A DNA stretch of 8,856 nt, taken from DATJWY01 sp035500775. Its GTDB lineage: Bacteria > Pseudomonadota > Alphaproteobacteria > Acetobacterales > Acetobacteraceae. The notes under the pieces were generated by a model. That model ran no database searches. It was not told the DNA's origin and saw only the letters and a list, made by a program, of their open reading frames with translations. This document shows, in pieces, positions 5,948-8,856 of this stretch. Location of the stretch: contig DATJWY010000162.1 in assembly GCA_035500775.1 (NCBI GenBank), forward strand, positions 1 to 8,856. Reading direction: 5' to 3'. The stretch's first letter is position 1. Each line of letters opens with the position of its first letter. The translations under genes and the position numbers were made by a program.

Positions 5948-5968
5948 GTATTTCATTTGAAGGGGGCA

Positions 5969-5989
5969 TTGTACAAACCCGCGGTACAA
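5969..5989. promoter_or_regulatory. Small dyad upstream of the cellulase gene
   Basis: TTGTAC (5969-5974) and GTACAA (5984-5989) are perfect inverted 6-mers around nine bases (AAACCCGCG). The spacing is compatible with a dimeric repressor or activator site, 52 bases before the cellulase start. I see no convincing -35/-10 pair nearby, so a regulatory role is only a possibility. Confidence 0.25.
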
Positions 5990-6041
5990 GTTCCTGTAGC
6001 TTGGTTAACGAGCGGGCGATCACAGCTTCAGGAGCATGGTC

Positions 6042-8063
6042 ATGACCGCATCTACCTACACCGCCTCTGGGCGGGGCGGTGACCTCCTGCCCTCCGGCTA
6101 TCTCAGCACCCAGGGCAACCAGATCGTCGATGCCAACGGCAACCCGGTTCGCATCGACTCGATCGGCTGGAACGGTACGGCCGGCCCGGCCGGCTCCGCC
6201 CTTCAGGGGCTCTGGGCGGCCAGCTACGAGTCGATTCTCGACTCCATGAAGGCGGATGGCTTCAACGCGGTCCGGATCCCCTGGACCGACGTGAACCTTA
6301 ATGCCGTTCCCGCCAACACTCCGGCGCTTGGCACCATCGACTTCTCGCAGAATCCGGACCTCAAGGGCCTGACAACTCTACAAACCTTCCAAAAAATCGT
6401 CGCTTATGCGAGTCAAATCGGCCTCAAGATTATCTTCGACCATCACAACAACGAGGGCTCCGGCGGCCAGCAGGCCAACGGGCTTTGGTTCGACTCCGGG
6501 CCGGGCACCAACGGCACCGACGGCTCGGGCCACACTGGCACCGTCACCGCCGCCAAGTTTCAGCAGGACTGGGTCCAGCTGGCGCAGACCTTCGCCGGGA
6601 ACTCCACCGTCATCGGCTACGACCTCGACAACGAGCCCACCAGCGTGGGCAAAATCAACTGGGGGCAGGGCGGGCCGACCGACATCAAGGCCATGTACCA
6701 GACCGTCGGTAACGCCATCCAGGCGGTCGATCCCGGCGCCCTGATCATCTGCGAAGGGCCGCAATTCTACAGCCCGCCGCCCTCGGGGTCGGGCATGAAC
6801 TCCAAAGTGGCCGCGCCGGAAGGCGATCTCACTGGCGTGGCAACGAACCCCGTGGTCCTCAACGCCCCGAACAAGGTCGTCTACTCTGTCCACGAATACC
6901 CGAAGGAGATCTCTGCCATCACCAAAGATTCGGGCACGGCGGCCATTCAGCGGTACAACCAGGTGTGGGGATACCTGGTCAGCCAGAACATCGCCCCTGT
7001 CTGGATCGGCGAGATGGGGGCCTCCATGAAGTCGTCGGATTCCAAGGCCTGGGCCAGCACGCTGCTCGGCTACATGAACGGGGCCTACGGCGCCCAGGGC
7101 GGACCGACCTTCTCGGGCAACCAACAGCCCGTTAGCGGCAGCTGGTGGGTAGTGGGCCCGCAGAGCGACAACCCCGACGGCACCCAAACCGCCTGGGGCC
7201 CGGGCCATTATCGGCCGGAGCAGCAGGCGATCACCGACCAGATGCTGTTCAAGCCGGCTTCCGGCGGCACCACGTCCGGCACGACCACCACGTTCGGCAC
7301 GACCACCACGTCCGGCACGGCCTCGCCGAATGCGACCATCGTCACCGGCTCGACCGGCTCCATCACCGATGCCCAGGGCAAGGTCTGGACCATTGCCGGC
7401 GGCCAGGTGGCCGTCAACGGGACCCCTGACACCCTGACATCAGGAGTCATCAAGCTCGCCTACGTCAACGGCACGGTTTGGCAGGAGAACAGCGCCGATC
7501 GCTGGGGGGCCTGGAATTCCGCGACCTCCGTCTGGGGGCCGACAAACGGAACGAGCACCCCGCCAATCTCGGCCACAGTGGAGGCGATCTCGACCGGCAG
7601 CACGACGATGATCGATGGCACGATCGCCGGCCAGACCACCAGCCAAGGCGCGACGGTTGACCTGTCTGCTCCAGGCACGGCGCAGGTGGTTCTGGGTTCG
7701 ACCGCGGACACGCTGACCTTCATCGGCATGTCCAGCGTCAGCCTGACCGCGGGCACGGCCAATGCGGTGGTGACGGCGGACGGCGGAACGAACAGCTTCG
7801 TGGCTGGCTCCGGTACGCTGGACGTGACGGGTGGCCACGGGGCCGACGCCTATACCTTCCAGGCCGGCGACGGTCTGCTGAAGATCGAGGATTTCTCCTT
7901 CGCCAAGGGCGACACCCTCACAGTCGACAAATCGCTCCAAGCTGGCTTCAGCCAAACCTCGGATGGCCATGGCGGCGTGCTCATTGGCTTCGGGACGAGC
8001 GGCCACGGCATCGACCTGGTCGGCGTCTCGTCAATCCAGGCATCTCAGCTACACTTCGTCTGA
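6042..8063 (+). CDS. GH5 cellulase-like glycoside hydrolase with type I secretion-like C terminus
   Basis: The 673-residue enzyme has a GH5 (clan A, retaining) catalytic barrel at about 17-405. It shows the conserved HHN (134-136), acid/base Glu198 in DLDNEPT, His284/Tyr286 in VHEYP, and nucleophile Glu324 in WIGEMGAS. The likely action is endo-cleavage of beta-1,4-glucan. A Gly/Thr/Ser linker (about 406-432) contains three 18-base repeats. A middle domain follows (about 438-505; GKVWTIAGGQVAVNG, LAYVNGTVWQENSADRWGAW). A beta-rich C-terminal region comes last, with GGHGADAYTF (from 597), GDGLLKIEDFSFAKGDTL and IDLVGVSSIQASQLHFV. The protein has no N-terminal signal peptide, and the GADxYxF...IxDF...GDxL pattern resembles type I secreted proteins, so export through an ABC/MFP/OMP channel is inferred. 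ATG 6042 is chosen because AGGAG (6030-6034) lies 7 bases before it; ATG 6036 is too close. No exporter genes are adjacent. Confidence 0.9.
   Translation: MTASTYTASGRGGDLLPSGYLSTQGNQIVDANGNPVRIDSIGWNGTAGPAGSALQGLWAASYESILDSMKADGFNAVRIPWTDVNLNAVPANTPALGTIDFSQNPDLKGLTTLQTFQKIVAYASQIGLKIIFDHHNNEGSGGQQANGLWFDSGPGTNGTDGSGHTGTVTAAKFQQDWVQLAQTFAGNSTVIGYDLDNEPTSVGKINWGQGGPTDIKAMYQTVGNAIQAVDPGALIICEGPQFYSPPPSGSGMNSKVAAPEGDLTGVATNPVVLNAPNKVVYSVHEYPKEISAITKDSGTAAIQRYNQVWGYLVSQNIAPVWIGEMGASMKSSDSKAWASTLLGYMNGAYGAQGGPTFSGNQQPVSGSWWVVGPQSDNPDGTQTAWGPGHYRPEQQAITDQMLFKPASGGTTSGTTTTFGTTTTSGTASPNATIVTGSTGSITDAQGKVWTIAGGQVAVNGTPDTLTSGVIKLAYVNGTVWQENSADRWGAWNSATSVWGPTNGTSTPPISATVEAISTGSTTMIDGTIAGQTTSQGATVDLSAPGTAQVVLGSTADTLTFIGMSSVSLTAGTANAVVTADGGTNSFVAGSGTLDVTGGHGADAYTFQAGDGLLKIEDFSFAKGDTLTVDKSLQAGFSQTSDGHGGVLIGFGTSGHGIDLVGVSSIQASQLHFV
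7269..7322 (+). repeat. Three in-frame 18-bp tandem repeats in the cellulase linker
   Basis: The unit ACCACGTCCGGCACGACC occurs at 7269-7286, 7287-7304 (one change, C to T) and 7305-7322 (one change, A to G). It encodes TTSGTT, TTFGTT and TTSGTA. The near identity points to recent slippage. The repeats set the length of the flexible linker between catalytic and middle domains. Confidence 0.85.
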
Positions 8064-8109
8064 TGATCGGAGCGGCGGTGGAGGGGGCACCGACGTTTCA
8101 TCCCCCCCG

Positions 8110-8129
8110 ATCCAGGGCTGTCCCTGGAT
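8110..8129. repeat. Stem-loop after the cellulase gene
   Basis: ATCCAGGG-CTGT-CCCTGGAT is a perfect 8-bp stem. It overlaps a wider dyad, TTTCATCC (8096-8103) with GGATGAAA (8126-8133), so two foldings compete. It lies 46 bases after the cellulase stop. A weak T-run comes only later (8144-8148), so terminator function is possible but not clear. Confidence 0.4.
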
Positions 8130-8192
8130 GAAATGTGGGCTGGATTTTTCGGGCAAAAACCACAGCTAAATCAGTGGGTTGCTGGGATAATT

Positions 8193-8206
8193 TGGCGGAG
8201 AGAGTG
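8193..8206 (-). other. Attachment-site remnant: 3' end of tRNA-Ser
   Basis: Read on the - strand, the sequence is CACTCTCTCCGCCA. It matches the end of many bacterial tRNA-Ser genes: three T-stem bases CAC, acceptor strand TCTCTCC, discriminator G and encoded CCA. The sequence beyond 8206 does not continue into a tRNA (no TTCGAATCC loop), so only the 3' tip is present. Its position 180 bases before a tyrosine recombinase gene is what is expected of an att site left by integration into a tRNA-Ser gene. A chance 14-base match cannot be fully excluded. Confidence 0.65.
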
Positions 8207-8221
8207 TCCGCCTAACTCACA

Positions 8222-8241
8222 TCCGCCATCGTCCGCCATCG
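8222..8241. repeat. Tandem decamer TCCGCCATCG x2 next to the att remnant
   Basis: TCCGCCATCG occurs twice in tandem (8222-8231, 8232-8241), with a related GTCCGCC at 8206-8212. GGGACGGACG is also repeated at 8342-8351 and 8354-8363. Short repeats between att and an integrase gene can be arm-type binding sites for the recombinase; here this is only suggested by position. Confidence 0.4.
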
Positions 8242-8385
8242 CCTCGGGCGCCCTGGAAATCCCCTGAGGAAGACTGGATTTTTGCCGGAAGCCCTTCGTC
8301 ACGATGCGCTTGCGTCCGCTCCCGTTCACCCATAGCTTGTGGGGACGGACGGCGGGACGGACGCTTCCGCCGTCCGGCGGAGAAG

Positions 8386-8856
8386 ATGGCGATGCCTAAG
8401 CGAGCAGCGGGACTGACAGCGGCGAAAGTGCGGACGGCAAAGCCTGGCCGCTACGTGGACGGCGACGGGCTGATGCTGTTCGTCCGCTCGCCCGAGGCGA
8501 AGTTCTGGCTGCTGCGCTACAGCCATGGCGGCAAGCGGCGGGAGGCCGGGCTAGGCCGGGCAGGGGAAGGCCCCAACGATGTGACGCTGGCCGAGGCCCG
8601 GCAGAAGGCGGCAGAGATGCGCCGGCTGCTCAAGGCCGGCATCGATCCCCTGGAACACCGCGAGGCTGAGAGCGTCCGGCAGAAGGCCGCCGCGCAGGCT
8701 GCCGCAGCGCAGGCCATGACCTTCCGCGCCGTGACGGGCCTCTACATCGGTGCCCACGAGGCCGGCTGGCGGAACGAGAAGCACAAGGACCAGTGGCGCA
8801 ACACGCTGGACGCCTACGCCTTCCCGCATTTCGGCGACATGCCGGTGGGCGATGTG
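8386..8856 (+). CDS. Tyrosine recombinase/integrase, P4 (DUF4102) type, partial
   Basis: The gene is open at the right edge, and 157 residues are visible. Residues about 8-95 form the arm-DNA-binding DUF4102 domain: LTAAKVRTAKPGRYVDGDGL, LMLFVRSPEAKFWLLRYSHG, KRREAGLG, VTLAEARQKAAEMRRLLKAG, IDPLEHREAE. An Ala/Gln-rich linker follows, then the start of the core-binding SAM-like domain (MTFRAVTGLYIGAHEAGWRN, EKHKDQWRNTLDAYAFPHFG). The catalytic R-H-R-Y domain lies beyond the window. GGAG at 8379-8382 is 3 bases from ATG 8386 and 9 bases from ATG 8392, so either start is possible. Its role would be site-specific integration and excision of the element to the right, using the tRNA-Ser att remnant at 8193-8206. 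Confidence 0.92.
   Translation, partial: MAMPKRAAGLTAAKVRTAKPGRYVDGDGLMLFVRSPEAKFWLLRYSHGGKRREAGLGRAGEGPNDVTLAEARQKAAEMRRLLKAGIDPLEHREAESVRQKAAAQAAAAQAMTFRAVTGLYIGAHEAGWRNEKHKDQWRNTLDAYAFPHFGDMPVGDV

Noticed and set aside
6378..7208. Open frame of 276 codons on the - strand
   Set aside because: It is antisense to the GH5 catalytic domain. Its composition is that of a shadow frame and no family is evident.
8193..8270. Complete tRNA-Ser gene
   Set aside because: Only the 3' 14 bases match. There is no T-loop, anticodon or variable arm in the following sequence on the - strand.
1..8856. CRISPR array or rRNA gene
   Set aside because: No regularly spaced repeats of 24-40 bases and no rRNA-like conserved stretches were seen on either strand.

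Overview
The window is GC-rich DNA, most likely from an alphaproteobacterium. The gene styles fit an Acetobacteraceae- or Methylobacterium-like organism: an NtaA-type flavin monooxygenase, a signal-peptide-less GH5 cellulase with a type I secretion-like C terminus, and short GC-rich palindromic repeats. This placement is inference from codon use and family resemblance; no marker gene is present. All intact genes lie on the + strand.

Layout. Positions 37-78 hold two adjacent palindromes of an interspersed-repeat type. A small hypothetical gene follows (134-544; possibly DUF3024). Then comes a stretch with no clear gene (545-915) that looks like decayed coding sequence. Next are a LysR-type regulator (916-1860) and a hydroxyethylthiazole kinase, thiM (2041-2826), with a T-N11-A dyad and a strong hairpin between them. 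An intergenic spacer with a palindromic repeat (2945-3046) separates thiM from a tightly coupled operon. That operon is an NtaA/SnaA/DszA-type FMN-dependent monooxygenase (3073-4440), a two-domain rhodanese sulfurtransferase (4437-5339), and the first ~34 codons of an amidase (from 5336), each overlapping the next by ATGA.

The operon ends in a scar (about 5450-5950). The amidase start is fused to what looks like the last codons of an antitoxin. These overlap a mazF-like toxin gene that is frameshifted and lacks its C terminus. The mazF remnant runs directly into the N-terminal piece of a transposase on the - strand, whose probable outer end is marked by a perfect 19-bp palindrome and direct repeats (5885-5947). 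After the scar comes a 673-residue GH5 endoglucanase-like enzyme (6042-8063).

The right end is a mobile-element boundary. A 14-nt fragment matching the 3' end of a tRNA-Ser gene, CCA included (8193-8206, - strand sense), lies 180 bp before a P4/DUF4102-type tyrosine recombinase that runs off the window (8386-8856). The simplest reading is an integrative element whose attachment site is the tRNA-Ser 3' end, beginning at about 8193 and continuing to the right.

How the genes may work together: thiazole kinase, a flavin monooxygenase of a family that often attacks sulfur or amine compounds, a sulfurtransferase and an amidase suggest uptake and breakdown or salvage of a sulfur-containing compound under LysR control. 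This is a hypothesis from gene order only, and the lost amidase means any such pathway may now be incomplete here.
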